Shown one piece after another: positions 36,009 through 48,545 of a DNA stretch of 64,000 nt; the stretch's first letter is position 1, and the number at the start of each line of letters is the position of its first letter. Under the pieces are notes generated by a model. It worked only from the letters and a program-made list of their open reading frames with translations, was not told the origin of the DNA and ran no database searches. Source of the stretch: Epiperipatus broadwayi (lineage: Eukaryota > Onychophora > Udeonychophora > Euonychophora > Peripatidae); NCBI GenBank assembly GCA_028023455.1, contig JAQFVV010012402.1, positions 15,748,935 to 15,812,934 of the forward strand, given 5' to 3'. Both the position numbers and the translations under genes were made by a program.

Positions 36009-36699
36009 ATAAAAATTACATCCTTAAACATTAGGGGTCTTAACTCCATTAATAGAATTTATCAGTTGAAACAATGGTATGATATTGTCCATCCACATCT
36101 AACAGATCTACTTGAAACCAAAATTTATAATGGCTCACATATTGACCTTTTCCGTTTACTTTGTAAATAAAGGTTTTGCAGCTTTCTCTAAATCTTCCAC
36201 TCTCCCTCTGCAGGTACAGGGATTATTATAGATAAACTTAGACTTTTAGCTCTTAAAATTTGATATATTGATGAACACTTTACTATTATTTCATTGCGAC
36301 ATAAAACTGGTGCTAGATGTAATTTTTGTATATATTTCTCCAGGACTTACAATAATGAACAGGCTGATCCTCACATTAAATTTTATGCTTAGCTCTTCTC
36401 CTTAGCCATGCATATTTATGAGTGCTTTTAATTTGTCATATGAAAAATTTGTTAAAAAGTGGTTACATCTTTTTTTCTTCCCACTGATGAGTGGGGAAGA
36501 TTTTTTGCCAAATGGTCCCATTTCCTTTAATAATGGAAGGCATTCTTCACTAATTGATCTCATGTTTTATTCCCCATCTATTCATCACCTTATTAATTTA
36601 GAAATAAAAACTGCACCCTTTTCACACCATGCTGTACTTGTCACTAAAATTGATCTGGATTTCAATAATAAATATGTAATATCCACTGGACACTATTAG
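36009..36699 (+). pseudogene. Endonuclease domain relic of the L1/Tx1-like LINE
   Basis: The N-terminal strand is KITSLNIRGLNSINRIYQLK (36009-36070), the S/NIRGL motif carrying the metal-binding Asn. It is followed by DLLETKIYNG, the LQET-like Glu region. After a gap of frameshifts, the frame from 36418 has SFNNGRHSSLIDLMFYSP and APFSHHAVLVTKID (near 36535-36670), the terminal S.LID.......SDH.....D motifs. The usual terminal Asp-His reads His-His here. This type of nuclease nicks target DNA to prime reverse transcription. Confidence 0.7.
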
Positions 36700-37429
36700 A
36701 ATATTATTACCATCTAGAACACCTGAGTTTCTGTTTTCAGAAATTTATAAATAAATTGAGTAAGATTGATATGGATCCAGTGCAAACCTGGATAGCATAT
36801 GGAAGCATATTATCAAACATGATTCACCATATTATCAGAGCCACAACATCACCAACAGGTATATTGGCACTAATGGAAAAAATCTTCAAAAATATTATAC
36901 AGACTCCATCTTCAGTAAATAAATAACAAAAATTAAAAAACCTTAAAAATTTATATAATGGAACAGAATCAACACTCAAAGAATATTTAGCAATAAAGAA
37001 AAGAAGAATATTTATTGGACAAATTCATACATGGTCTATAAACTATATCAGATGGGCCTTGGGTCACCCATCAGAGTGCCAACAGCTATCTAAGCACAAA
37101 TGGATGGTAAGTGGGATTTATATGCTGGAATAAGCCTATTTGTATTATAGGGATAAGTTGCAATCTGGCAGCTCTTATAACCTTGCAATAAAGCCTTTTG
37201 GTGAGTCAAAAGAAGATAATTTTTTTCCCAAATGAATTTACAAGGAAACGAGTTCATAGCTGAATCTTGCCATCCCTGCCTTCATGAAATACTTCACTTT
37301 GTATATCGACATTTAAATTTCTTTACCTCCAATTACCTATCAAAAGAAATATGCACAATACAAAATTTATATCCTATATCATTAGTATTTTTTTTAAAAA
37401 AAAAGAAAAGATATCAACCATGGGAAAAC

Positions 37430-38040
37430 TAAAGACTAATTTCAATGAGTCCATTAGGGATCAAGGTATTGAATGCTGTTATAAAAGATAGAATGGAGCC
37501 ATACCTTTTACCTATGCTCTCTAAATGCCAATTTGCAAAAAAGGGCACATCCACAAATCAACAGCCTTTATATTCAAAACTTTTTTTGACAAGGTTAGAG
37601 TAAAGAAAAAATCTGGTCCTATTGTGATTCAGCTGGATATTAAATCTGCCTTTGATATAGTTCACACTGACATTCTGAAAACATCAGCTGAAATGAATAT
37701 ACCTAAAGCTTACCTTTATGTCTTGATGAATTTGCTTCAGAACAGGGAGATACATGTATCTATAAATGGATGAACATCACCTATTCCCAATTTCTCTAAA
37801 TCTCGAGGTTCACCACTGAATGCACTTCTCAATATACATAAACCCTTTACTAGCAGCCTTAAAAAAAGAAATGACAGGCATATATATCCTAGACTTAAAC
37901 ACCAGTATTAAGTGTGTTGCTTACATGAATGATATTGCAATTTTCTTATCCAGAAAACAAATTCCACTTGTAATAAAATTGCTAAAACAATACACTGACA
38001 AATTCAAACATATTTAATATGGAAAAATTACACAGGATGT
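37430..38040 (+). pseudogene. Reverse transcriptase core relic of the L1/Tx1-like LINE
   Basis: Visible in order: ISMSPLGIKVLNAVIKDRME (the RPISL-like block), QFAKKGHIHKS (about 37530), IVIQLDIKSAFDIVHTDILK (motif A with its catalytic Asp, about 37625-37680), ILMNLL...SING, RGSPLNALL with FSIYINPLLAALKKEMTGI (motif B and after), and CVAYMNDIAIFLSRK (motif C, where the usual DD reads ND). Two frames are needed (37525-37773 and 37820-38017), separated by a stop. The loss of one catalytic Asp and the frameshifts show it is inactive. Confidence 0.8.
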
Positions 38041-38649
38041 AATATTATAGAACATTTTAAAAACCCAGCCTTTTTTAAGTTTGTCCTTTTTACTTAAATC
38101 CCACACAAATGAGAATAAGTATTCAAAACCAACTAACAAATAAAATGGATCATATAATTAACTCCCTAACAAAAACCTATCTTTCTCTATATGCCAAAGT
38201 TTTATTATACAACATGCTAATTGTGACTAAAATGATATATTATACACCAATAATAAAATTTACAAAAATTTATTATTCATAGTCATACACTACTAAGAAA
38301 ACTTCTCTGGGGTAGAAGGATTTCATCAATCTCAATCAGAAAACTCAGTGTCCACTGGCAAGCAGCGGCCTGGGTCTACATTCTATAAAAGTATTTGTAA
38401 TACAGAAATCACAATATCATCTCAAGATGTACTTAGATGTTTCCTTAACCTACAAATAGACCACTTCCACTTAAGGATATTTAAAGGCCATTAGTGACAG
38501 TCCTAGAAATACAAAATCTTGTCTATAGTCCCCCAAAGGGTAAATATCAATATTGGGAAGTACTTTTATTACTCTCCCCAGCCACAAAAATTTACTTAAA
38601 GTCTATACTTGAACTTACAAATAAACAATTATTATGCAAATTTAGATAT

Positions 38650-38800
38650 TGATCACTTGAGCCTAAATTCTTTGATTTTCTGGTTAAGATCAATCAATAG
38701 ATGAATGCTGTGATCTTTGTAAAAGGGAGTCCGAAACCCAATCTCCATTTATTTTTCATGTCCCAGCTTAGACAAGATCAGGGAAGAAATACCAATCATA
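38650..38800 (+). pseudogene. C-terminal Cys/His motif relic of the L1/Tx1-like LINE
   Basis: Near 38706-38770 the + strand reads CCDLCKRESETQSPFIFHVP, the C-x2-C...H part of the CCHC motif found near the end of L1/Tx1-like ORF2. The equivalent in the second copy (minus, about 61395-61470) is ALCSLCHRNEKSEHFLMDC, which keeps all four ligands. Confidence 0.6.
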
Positions 38801-39135
38801 TTTAAGAATAAAAATATAAATATTGAATATATGTTTAAGGAATTTGGTAAAGGACTTTTTTTGAATGTACATGCTATACTATATGGTGCACAAGATGCAT
38901 ATGGGTATATGAAAACAATTCAAGAAGACCACTAATTGCATTTAGAAATAAGTTGAAACAATAAAAGAAAGTGATAGAAAAGTTTCCGATTACAAGGTAT
39001 ATTTGGAAACCTGGTTGAGACTCTCAATCTTCAAAACTATAGCTTGCCTCAATAATAATATCTGGTTTTTGTTGAATGATTTGTTGTATCTAGTGTCTAT
39101 GATTTATTTAATTTTGTAATAAAAAAAAAGTAAAT

Positions 39136-40494
39136 AAGTGTAACCAATGTTTTTCTGTACAAAGAATGAATAAAGTACCTTTGAAGCATAAAATAAAAAA
39201 GGAAATAAAGGATAAAAGACATATAGTCTAAAATTAATTTTGGAAAGTATAATATGATTTATTACAATCTTGTTGAAATGCAATTGGAAAAAAGAGAAAC
39301 AATAACACCAATTAACAGAACAGATGAAAATCAGATGATAATTATTTAACATATGGCTTCAGAATAGATTATCAAAAAAGTATTAAATCTTTACACCACA
39401 TCAAAGATTTTAATAGAAGGACGTCTATGAGACTCATTACATAAAATGAAAAAAAAGGATGTATAATTAATCAATAATAGGGCATTTAATCACAATGGAA
39501 GATTTCCATAATATTTTGTAAATATGGCTATGGCTATGAGATTTATGTATGCATAAATAATTAAAATATTACTTTTAGCCTGTTAAGAAGATTATTTAAA
39601 TGCATGATAATCTTATTTATTATCTAATAATTGTTAAAAAAAATTGGAATAAAAAAATGTAGATATCAATACATCTTGTTATTAATAGTTATATTATACT
39701 GAAGATGATTATAAACTAACATTGAAAGAAGCTTCATATTAAAATGTATTTGTTATTAAATTACATAGTTATTTAGAGGAGGAGGGGAGTTATGAAAATT
39801 CATTTTTGAAACATTTTATTACTTAATAAAAATCTTGTGGCATAGTGGTTAATACATGAGTCAATAAATGGATATCTAATTATTATTAATTGATCAGATG
39901 AACCTTGATATATTATACTCTTATGTGTATTGGGCTTTTGGTTTATATTTAATGTGTATTAAAGTTTCAAATGTCTATATTTAGATGATTAATGTGATAT
40001 ATGTTTTATTTTAATATTAGCTAGGATATTATAATTACAGTTCTAAGTGAATAGCTTATTCAATGATTGTGTTGTTGGGAAAATGCATTATTTGCATCCA
40101 AAATGACTAGTTTTGATCTTCTAGTATTTTAAATTTATGTTACTAAATCTTAAATTTTCCTTTCATTGCTCATTAACATATTTAGAAAATACTAGTGTGA
40201 TATTTACATATCTTTGTAGATTTGCAACAGCAGTGATAGAAATTAATCTTGGGATGGAAATGGCTTGCTCAATTTTTGCTTATCTATGTTTTAATTCACT
40301 ATAAGAAGAGTGGAATATTTCAGAAAGACATTTTTCAATTAGTAAGCATGAAAGTTCTTAGTGTTTTCCTGAAGGTATGTAATGATGGTGTTTTAGTTGT
40401 ATTTATATATTGAACTATGGAAACCACTAATCAATTTTGCTTTTAGGAAAAAGTTGAGAAATCAGGGGGAACTTCATAAATAAATATATGTAAT
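39136..40494. other. AT-rich non-coding DNA
   Basis: No supported feature. The frame at 39104-39352 (-) overlaps the LINE tail and is not meaningful. Confidence 0.5.
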
Positions 40495-40705
40495 TTCAGC
40501 TGACTGTTGCCTTTGGCAGCTTGGCTCAGTTGGTTAGATCATTATCTTAAAATTCAATACTCCAGAATCTAAGGGTCTAGGTTTGAGTTCCATGCTAGTA
40601 CTGTCACTGGTCAGGCCAGCAACACCTGAAGAAGAGGGGAGAATAATACTTCTTGAAATGTGCATATACTAACCTGTGTGCTATTACTAACAGTTGAATG
40701 TATTT
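40495..40705 (+). mobile_element. tRNA-derived SINE
   Basis: The head has RNA polymerase III promoter boxes: TGGCTCAGTTGG (A box, from about 40522) and GGTTTGAGTTCC (B box, about 40580-40592), spaced about 55 bp apart. The tail continues CAGCAACACCTGAAGAAGAG and CATATACTAACCTGTGTGCT. The same tail and B-box region occur at 48800-49070. The tRNA identity cannot be assigned from the decayed head. Confidence 0.8.
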
Positions 40706-40869
40706 GGAATATTTGAATACAAATGAAAGTTCTTAATTTCTATTTTAATGATATTTCCGCAGAATTTATTTTTGTAACAGAAAAAAGTAGATGTCTACAG
40801 CATTTCCTTCACCATTTTAAATTATATGTCAATCTCTATTATTAAGTTTCTTTTATTCACAATAGATTT

Positions 40870-41075
40870 AATGTAATCATGAGCTCAGCACCTATATGAA
40901 TAGAACATTTTCTACAAAAATAATGAAAGTCCAATCATATAATAATCATATTTATTTTTTCAGTCAGTGCATTCACATCTGATCAACCTTTTATCTAAGA
41001 ATAACTATGAGCCTGAAACTAAATCCTAAACCAAGTCATGGCAGGCAGTTGTGTCAGTTATCTTGGCATGCAGCT
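40870..41075 (-). mobile_element. SINE-like repeat, minus orientation
   Basis: GAGCTCAGCACCTATATGAA at its + strand left end, and the CATGGCAGGCAG...GTCAGTTA block at its right end, are shared with 48380-48545. Read on the minus strand the right end could be a tRNA-like head. Much of the body differs, so the copies are old. Confidence 0.45.
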
Positions 41076-41079
41076 CTTA

Positions 41080-42043
41080 TAATTGTAAATTTAAGATATG
41101 GCTATCCTTAAATTAATTCTTACCACTTTTTGGACCAATATTTATTATTAGATGGTTAAGTTATACAAATGAGATATTAGGAGATTGATTAGAATTTCAT
41201 AATAAGGAAATAATTTCACCATATCTGTTTAGGCCTTAGAGTTCAGATAGCTTACATGGAAAGAATAGATACTTCATTGAAATTGCAGGTATCAACTTAC
41301 TGGTTCAAAGAATGACAATGATATGTTTTATATGATTGATTCAAAATTGAGACAAAATTTTGTGATTAATGACATTATGAAAATTGTAAGATTAATCTTG
41401 TGATGTATTGATTCATGAACCATATAATGGAAGCAGCTGGGAAAAGTTATAGATAAATTTTTTAATATAAAGATTTTTCAGTAAGTTATATATTAACTTC
41501 CAATATCTTTAGCAGCGTTAATGTTCTCTTTGTGAAGTCAGTAGATATTTGTATTTTAATAATGATCATTTAAGCATTTAGTTTTACTGAAGTCAAAAAT
41601 TTTATCCTAATTCAAAAAATTATTAGAAATCATAAAAATTTTAATTATAGATTTATTAATATTTATGCAATGTTTTAATTGCCCTGCATGGTTTACTGAA
41701 AGGAGAGCCATATTCTGGAGATTAATTCCATTTCTAGCAACTCCAATGCTCAAACATTTTATGAACTCATGGGCAATAAAACCATTTGATTGGTTTTTTA
41801 ATATTTTATTTATTCTTAGAATAATATCTTCAGTCTTTAAAAGAAAAAAGAATGTAGATAAATATTACTTGTTTCTAGTGTTACAGTTATCATGTTATAT
41901 GAGTTAGTATTTTTAAAAAATGGAGATTAAATGTTATTTTATTTAGTTTTTTGAGACATTTCAGATGCATGTTTTCAAGGTCCTATTGCAATTACCAAAC
42001 TATTTCGAAGAGGTGATGTATGCACTATCAATATACACAACAA
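41080..42043. other. AT-rich non-coding DNA
   Basis: No supported gene. The + frame 41665-41907 (starts MQCFNCPAWFTERRAIF) is open for 80 codons but I recognise no family and see no splice or promoter signal. Confidence 0.4.
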
Positions 42044-42051
42044 TGCTATTC

Positions 42052-43031
42052 CAGGGTTGTGGAACCTCCAGCCCTCATTAGCTTTCATAATATGGCCCCA
42101 GATATTTTCAAAAACGAATATAAAATGGTAAATTTCTATTTAAACATGCCACACTTCAAATATTAAATTAAGTAAAATAAAATATTTTCTCAATTACATC
42201 CTCTCTTTATAATAGTTCTAGTTCATTCTATCAGACTTGCAATATTCCAACAAATAACTGTATTGTGTGGTCTATCTGAGTAAACAGATTTAATCTATGA
42301 TGCTGGGACACTTTGTTTGCTTTTATAGTGACTTTTGCTTTCTAATTATATTGGCAAACATAAAATTAGAATTTTACTTTGTTTTATTATTATTTTACAT
42401 TCATTTTATTATGATGCCTACAAAAAAAAAGTAAATTGATATGTCTGCAAAGTATTTCAATTAATAAAAGACACTATTTAATACATTCTGATTACAACAA
42501 AATTGTTAGGAAAGAAAGAAGTATTAAAATAGAAAACTTGAAAAGAAGCTTCAGCAAATGGCTGCCCTGTCTCATAAAAAGTCCAAACAAGTCAGAAAAT
42601 TCTGTGAAGGTAAAATACTTTTTTTTAAAAGCAGCTTTAAAAAAAAACATTTCTGGAGGAAAGTTTATAAATGACTGCATCCTAGCTTTGGAAGAATTAA
42701 TCTGTCTAGAACATAAAAAGAAATTTGCAATATAAAAATGTCACAAGGAATAAGGCAAATTTGAAAAATTGTCATTAAATGTGGAACAGTCATTAATGGT
42801 TCTGATGTTATTTTATTTTTAATTCACAAAAAATTATGACCCCTATTTAAAAAGGATAAGTTGAAATTGGCCTGCCAGCTGAAAAGATTGCCCATCCCTA
42901 AATGATTAGGGGTAAATTAATTGAATGATCAAATAGAGCAGGTTAATTTTTACATTGATAATTTTGTATGGCCTGTGAATGTTATTATAAATATCTAAAC
43001 ACCCCTTGGCAAAAAAGGTTTCCCACCCTTG
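42052..43031 (+). mobile_element. hAT-family DNA transposon, internally deleted
   Basis: The left end is CAGGGTTGTGGAACCTCCAG, and the inverse of the right end is CAAGGGTGGGAAACCTTTTT. This is the CAGGG-type terminal repeat of Charlie-like hAT elements. The flanks TGCTATTC (42044-42051) and TGCTATTA (43032-43039) form an 8-bp target duplication with one change, the hAT length. A transposase fragment lies inside (42436-42735). An additional internal TIR-like motif (GCCCATCCCTA at 42890-42900) resembles a second end. Confidence 0.85.
42436..42735 (+). pseudogene. N-terminal fragment of a hAT transposase
   Basis: A 99-residue open frame, MICLQSISINKRHYLIHSDY onward, includes YNKIVRKERSIKIENLKRSF, then NKSENSVKVKYFFLKAALKK, then GGKFINDCILALEELICLEH. 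This matches the style of the segment before the catalytic domain in the hAT transposases that gave rise to the vertebrate GTF2IRD2/FAM200/SCAND3 proteins, where ..A.Y.va..IAk...pFt.GEFIK.Cll....v.cPek occurs. The catalytic triad and the C-terminal dimerisation part are missing. The terminal repeats and the 8-bp duplication around it support the assignment. Confidence 0.6.
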
Positions 43032-43504
43032 TGCTATTAAAAAAAATGTAAATAAAAAGTAAAAATTAAAATTTGTAAATGCCATTTTCCATCTTGGAGT
43101 GCTGCATGCAATCACATTTATTAATAAAGTTTACTCAGTTTACATTGAAAGCATTTACATTTTATTTTTCGTTTGGTGTATATATTATTTCACTTAATAA
43201 ATGATTTATGAAATTTAATAAAATTTGTAAAGTATCTTTAAGTGATAAAAAAGAACTGTAAACCATTTTTATATTGCATCAGAAAACTAAAAATTTGAAA
43301 AGTTTAAATGATAATAATGCATACAGATGACTATAAATTCTGGAGTCAATACAGATTTATAAACATTAAAACAACTAGAAAAGCAATAATCTGTTGATAA
43401 GAGACAGCTAAAAAGTTATTGAAGGAAACATTACCAGAATGTATTTAATTGCAATGAAATTTTGCTATTCATTTTATTAAAAAAAAAATAGATATGGTGG
43501 TCAT

Positions 43505-44650
43505 CATTTTCAATCATAATTGATCCATTGCAAAATGAAGACCTCTCCAAGAATGAATCCATTTGCTCTTATCTATGGCCTCTCTCCTCCATATCACACC
43601 AGAAAACTTCATTATTTCATTTATCCATCATGTGGTCTCTTTCTAGCTATTTTACAATTTCTTGGGATCCAAGTTAAGACTTCAGTGGTCCATCTTTTTA
43701 TATCTTCTAGAAATATGTCCAGCCCAGATCCATTTTAGTCTTTTAATCCTTTTGATATTTTCCAGTAAAACATGTTTGTTTTTTCAATCATATATATTTT
43801 GTTTTTGTTCTCATCTTGTTATTCCTAACATTGATGTCTCCATACATTGTTGAGTGGTCTTAAGCTTCTGCATTATTTATTTGTTAAGTGTCTACATCTT
43901 AGAAACATAAAATATGCACTGGTAAAACACATTTATGAAAATCTTTTTAAATATATATTTCTTTTTAATAAGTTATTTCTACCAAAAGTATTCTACTTGA
44001 ATTTAATTTTATGATTAACTTTATTCATTATGTTCATCTGTATTAATAATCAGTCCAAGGTATTTTCCATTGTTAACTTCTAATTCATGACTGCCAATCT
44101 CTTTTAAGAACATCTATTAAACCACTAATGTATGGAGAGTTTTTCATGTTTCAATAACATCTATTAAACACTACTTTAGTCTTTTTAGTTACTTTCATCT
44201 GATATCTCTTGCAATATTTTCTGAAGCTCTGAAGAATTATTTGCAAAAACAGTCATGTCATCTTCAAAACTTGGTTAATTTAAAATAATTTTCATTTACT
44301 TTTCACTTCCATAGTTTCACATTTTAATCCACAAAATACTTGTTGTAAAACTGCTGTTAAAAGTTTTAGAAACATGGAATGATCCTAATGTACTTCCAAA
44401 TATTAAATATCACCATGTGATGTAATCATCATTGCATTTCAATAGATATTCCTTAGAATATGACAATATTCTGGATTTTGATGATTCAATGATTTAATCA
44501 CTATAAAAAGATTTTTTTTATAGAATCAAATTTCTTTTCATAGTCTACAAATCCAAAGCATAATGACAACTCTTATTCATTGGTCTTTTCTATAATTCTT
44601 TTCAATGCTCAAGATGTGATGCACTTTGCTAAAATTTAGTTTGTTCTTTT
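43505..44650 (-). pseudogene. Decayed RTE/Jockey-like reverse transcriptase, minus strand
   Basis: Reading the minus strand from about 44640 down, with frameshifts: LTAVLQQVFCGLKCETMEVK (the segment after the RT motif B), FEDDMTVFANNSSELQKILQ (motif C region, FxDD, about 44215-44275), EVNNGKYLGLIINT (the YLG motif, about 44055-44095), MLGITR and KIKRLKWIWAGHIS (about 43735-43810; the LR.W.GH motif), and WINEIMKFSGVIWRREAIDK (about 43575-43640), the W.D.....G..W.R.A.DR tail. All are landmarks of this LINE group in correct order, so this is the C-terminal half of a dead copy. Confidence 0.75.
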
Positions 44651-44659
44651 GGTTGGTAA

Positions 44660-47600
44660 CTGATAAAAGTCTGATAGGTCTGTAATTTCTAATATGGTAA
44701 TAGAGACTTTTCCATCATATATTAAATGTACAATAGTGTTAGATCTATAAAATAGTGTTATGTAGGCAAAAGAATTACAATGCCTTATTCTTAACATGCA
44801 TTTTTTCTTTATTACATTAAAATGAGTTTACATTTAGTGCATTTAATTAGTAGTTAAACTAATATAGTTTTGGAATTTAATATATGATGTTACCGTAAAT
44901 TTTTTGTCTACATATCACTATTTTATAGATCTATCACTGTTGCACATTTAACATATAATAAAAATAATGATTCTATGTTACTATATGCAGGCAAGAATAG
45001 GGAAAATATTCTCTTGGTAGCAGGAATTTAGTTCTAACCTGCCATTATTACGAGATATTACTGCATCAATATGTAAGTTTGTAAATCATATTTATTTAAT
45101 AATATGCGAAAGCATCATAAATATTTAAATATGTGTATAATTAAATGCATTTGAATATTTACATATTTATAGAGTTCATTTTTTTATGTACAAGGGTAAC
45201 TAGAAGTTATTAATCATTAGAAGTATTTTGTAAGAATTTAATCGTTTAAACAATACTGGTAGGAGTAAAGATGAAATTCATAAATTGAATGTGTTTCGTG
45301 TAATAAATATCAGTTCACAAAATAAGTCAGTAAAACATTTTAAATAAAGAAGTTGTTCAGTTTTAAAACCTTTGATCTAAATATAAGTTAAAAATGATTG
45401 ATATGGTCCACTGCAAAACAAAGATCTTACTACCATCATCCTATAGAAAAACAATTAGCAAGGTGATGAATTTTTAGTATTTTCCCATCATTTTATTGTT
45501 CCGCTAAAATAACTTGATACTCATTTATTGCTCAATATTGAATGCTTTGCTGAGGTGGTTACCTGAATGAAAAATACTAATCCTACTAATTGGAGTCTGA
45601 AAACAATGCATGTTTTAGCCTACTGAGATTTGAAGCCAGGTTGTGGGAGATCCACTATACTATGAGACCCTCCTATATATGAATAGATGGATGTAGTTAA
45701 TGTCATGTACAGTTAGGTAAATAGTTCAATATTATATCTATTTATTACTTCATGTAATAAAATTATCAAAATGAAAAGATGTTATATTTGAAAACAAAAG
45801 AAGTCTAGAAAAAAATTATCATCAATTTTTATGTAAATATTTCAAAGAGTCATAATTGGAAGTTTATTATTTTATAGACCAGTACACAATCCAGATATAA
45901 ATATTAGACACGCTAAAGTGCTGTTAATTTTGCCAGGAAGTTTGATAACTGATAATGAACGAATTGATTGAGAAATTATAGTGAAAATTGCAACGATTAA
46001 ATAGGCTTTTAATAAGCCAGAAATTTTTTCTGTGATCTATTGAAATTACATCTAAGAAAATGATTTAAGTGTTTTGTTTGGATTATAGATATAGGAAGGA
46101 ATGTTGAGTAAACCAAATTTACAGTACATATTTCTAACTTTGTAAAATTGAAAAATAAACTCACAGTGCAGACTGTAATAGACCAAATACTTTATGCCAT
46201 TAAATACACTGCTCATCATATTCAGTTTGTTAATTAATAATGAAAACATATGAAAATATCTACCGTAAGAATCAAGCTGGACGCTTTGATAGCTCAACAG
46301 TGAAAAAAAATTTCATAGGGTTAGTTGCTACAAATATCATCTGGTATTCGAAGACAGATTGTGCATCGCAGTTCTATCAATCGTTTTTTCTTTCTTTCTG
46401 GGAATTAATCCGTATCTTTAGCTCTTGATTCCACTCTTCTGCCACTATGCTAAACAGTACAGGTAAATAACAGCATAGAAATTATTTAAGACTGGATCAA
46501 AGTTAGATGAATTTTTGACTAGAGATGACTTTGAATAGAATATTTTATTTAAGATCGCTTTTTCAAATGTGTGTGTATTTGTATATACATACTAAACTTT
46601 AAAAAAATCTCGCATTTTAATTATTTAATAAATCTTAAATTCAGGAAACGATTACAAAAAAAATAAATAAAAGAAGCAATACAACTACTATTAAACTTCA
46701 AGTTTAAATTTAATTGATTTCTTTATAAACATATATATAAAAACCTAACTAAAAAAAATTTCTGGTCAATGAAAATTAATTTAAAATAGTGTCAAGGTTA
46801 TATAAAATAAGTGAAGTTGGTGTAAAACTAAAATACAGTGTATCCTTTTTGGAAACTTTTTTAATGAATTATTTACTCTAAGATTATTAATATATAGTGA
46901 TAGAAATATATTAAGGTGTTTTTCACGTTTAAAATCATTATCGTTACACCAGTGTTCTGACTTCTTTTAAATTCTTACGCTTGACCGTATTTTTGACTTG
47001 AAAATCCACTAATTAACCTGCTCTTTGGGCTATAAAATATGTTAAAATTATTTTCTCAAATAGTTGTCTTTCTGAGTTGAAAGAAGGTATTAGCAATAAA
47101 AAAAAAATCCTGATATTACAGGTAAGTTAAAATGTGATACTATATATTGTAAAGTAAATGGAGTAATTTTAAAGATATATACAATTTATATACGATTATG
47201 ATTATCATTACATTTACTTAAATATATACTGTATATATCAAGATATAAAACATATATATATATGTTTATCCGTAATTGTTTTTTTTTTTTTTAAAAGCAT
47301 AATTGATGTAATTATAAACGTAATAACACTGTAATTGCAATATCAAATTTTTTAAAACAATACAAGTGTTTTTAGGAAGAAAAAAAACGATGGAGGTTTG
47401 AGAATTAATTTAACTAAAGAGGAAAAAGCATATCCATACACATTTTTAGAACATATATATATATTTGCAGACTTGATAATACATGACCTGAAAACGAATC
47501 GTTTCTTTCACTAATTTGATATAAACTGATAAAGATATTTTATATTTATGAACTAATCTTTATAATTTTTTATCTTCATGCCTATTTTTGCATATTTTTA

Positions 47601-48375
47601 ATTAACTAAAATCTAAAGAATAACTTTTTTAAAAAAATTAAATAAATTTTTAGTTGGTGCAAGTTTCTTACATCCTTTAAAAGCATCTTTCCTATATTTA
47701 TTGATGGCTTACTGCTTAGATAAGCATAATTATTCTCTTTAAGATCTTCCATCGATCTTCTCCTACTTTTTTGTTGTTGTTTGTTTTTAATTAAAATCTT
47801 TTCTAATATGTCTTTAAAAATCTATCTAACTTGGAGAAGATGAACAATTCTTTTCCATTGTTTTTTTTTTTTTAATTTCTTCATTAGTGACTCTTTTGTT
47901 CACAAATTTAGTTACGTTTTATGTTGCTAATTTTTCTATTCAAGTTATTATTTCCATTTTCTTCAAACCTCACTGCTATTTCACAATTAGATATGAGAAA
48001 ATATGTACGTGTACAAGAAGTAAGCGATTTTAGTAAAGCAAATATATATTTATAATACTTATTTAAAAAAAGAAACGAATAGAGAAAATTAATTAATTTA
48101 TTCCATGTCAGAATTACAAATATGTCATTATTAATATAAAAGCAGTGCGTCCTGGGATAAATTCCAGTGAAGGCTTGAACTTATTGTGAACCTTTCACTT
48201 TATTTTTTTTTAATAATATCCCTCACCAACACCAGTAGACAATGATGATGAAAAATCCAGAGATTCGAATGAAGATTTCATCATGAAACAAATCATCTGA
48301 TTATTAATAATTTATATGCTTTTAGTTTTTTATCGTTGTAACAAGTTATTAAAAATATTTTATATTTAATATATT
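44660..48375. other. AT-rich DNA with two unexplained protein-like patches
   Basis: No supported gene. At 45877-45970 (+), after TTTATTATTTTATAG, the frame reads RPVHNPDINIRHAKVLLILP then GSLITDNERID before a stop; it has CpGs and a protein-like look but no good donor. At 46250-46450 (-) a frameshifted reading gives VAEEWNQELKIRINSQKERK and, in another frame, LIELRCTICLRIPDDICSN. A TTTAG precedes it on that strand. A decayed SINE-like block lies near 45545-45670. The remainder is AT-rich. Confidence 0.35.
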
Positions 48376-48379
48376 AAAA

Positions 48380-48545
48380 GGTAAATATTACAATGGGCTC
48401 GGCACCCATATGAATATATCATACACCTGCAGTAATTGATACATTCAAGGTATCTATCTTGAACTTTAATCCCAGGCCATAGGTATGGCAAGTGGGTGCC
48501 CTAACCGTATGAAACAATGCCCTTTATATTTAAAGTGGTAAAATG
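48380..48545 (-). mobile_element. SINE-like repeat, minus orientation
   Basis: GGCTCGGCACCCATATGAAT at the left matches 40870-41075, and the minus strand at the right, TTAGGGCACCCACTTGCCAT and GGGATTAAAGTTCAAG, has a tRNA-like B-box shape. It is a second, better-preserved copy of that repeat. Confidence 0.5.

Larger units (their letters stand above)
34490..39135 (+). mobile_element. L1/Tx1-like non-LTR retrotransposon, near full length, inactive
   Basis: In order on the + strand: an ORF1 region with a Cys/His knuckle, an apurinic-type endonuclease, a reverse transcriptase and a C-terminal Cys/His motif, ending in TTTTGTAATAAAAAAAAAAG near 39113-39131, a probable 3' tail. The total of about 4.65 kb is close to a full LINE. 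Each domain is broken by many stops and frameshifts, and the RT active site is altered. Domain order and sequence style (LGIKVLNAVI, KSAFDIVHTDIL, YMND) suit the Tx1/L1 clade. A second, 5'-truncated copy is at 61184-62470. Confidence 0.75.

Noticed and set aside
41665-41907. 80-residue + frame starting MQCFNCPAWFTERRAIF as a gene
   Set aside because: No recognised family, splice site, promoter or conserved pattern; the hydrophobic AT-rich tail suggests chance.
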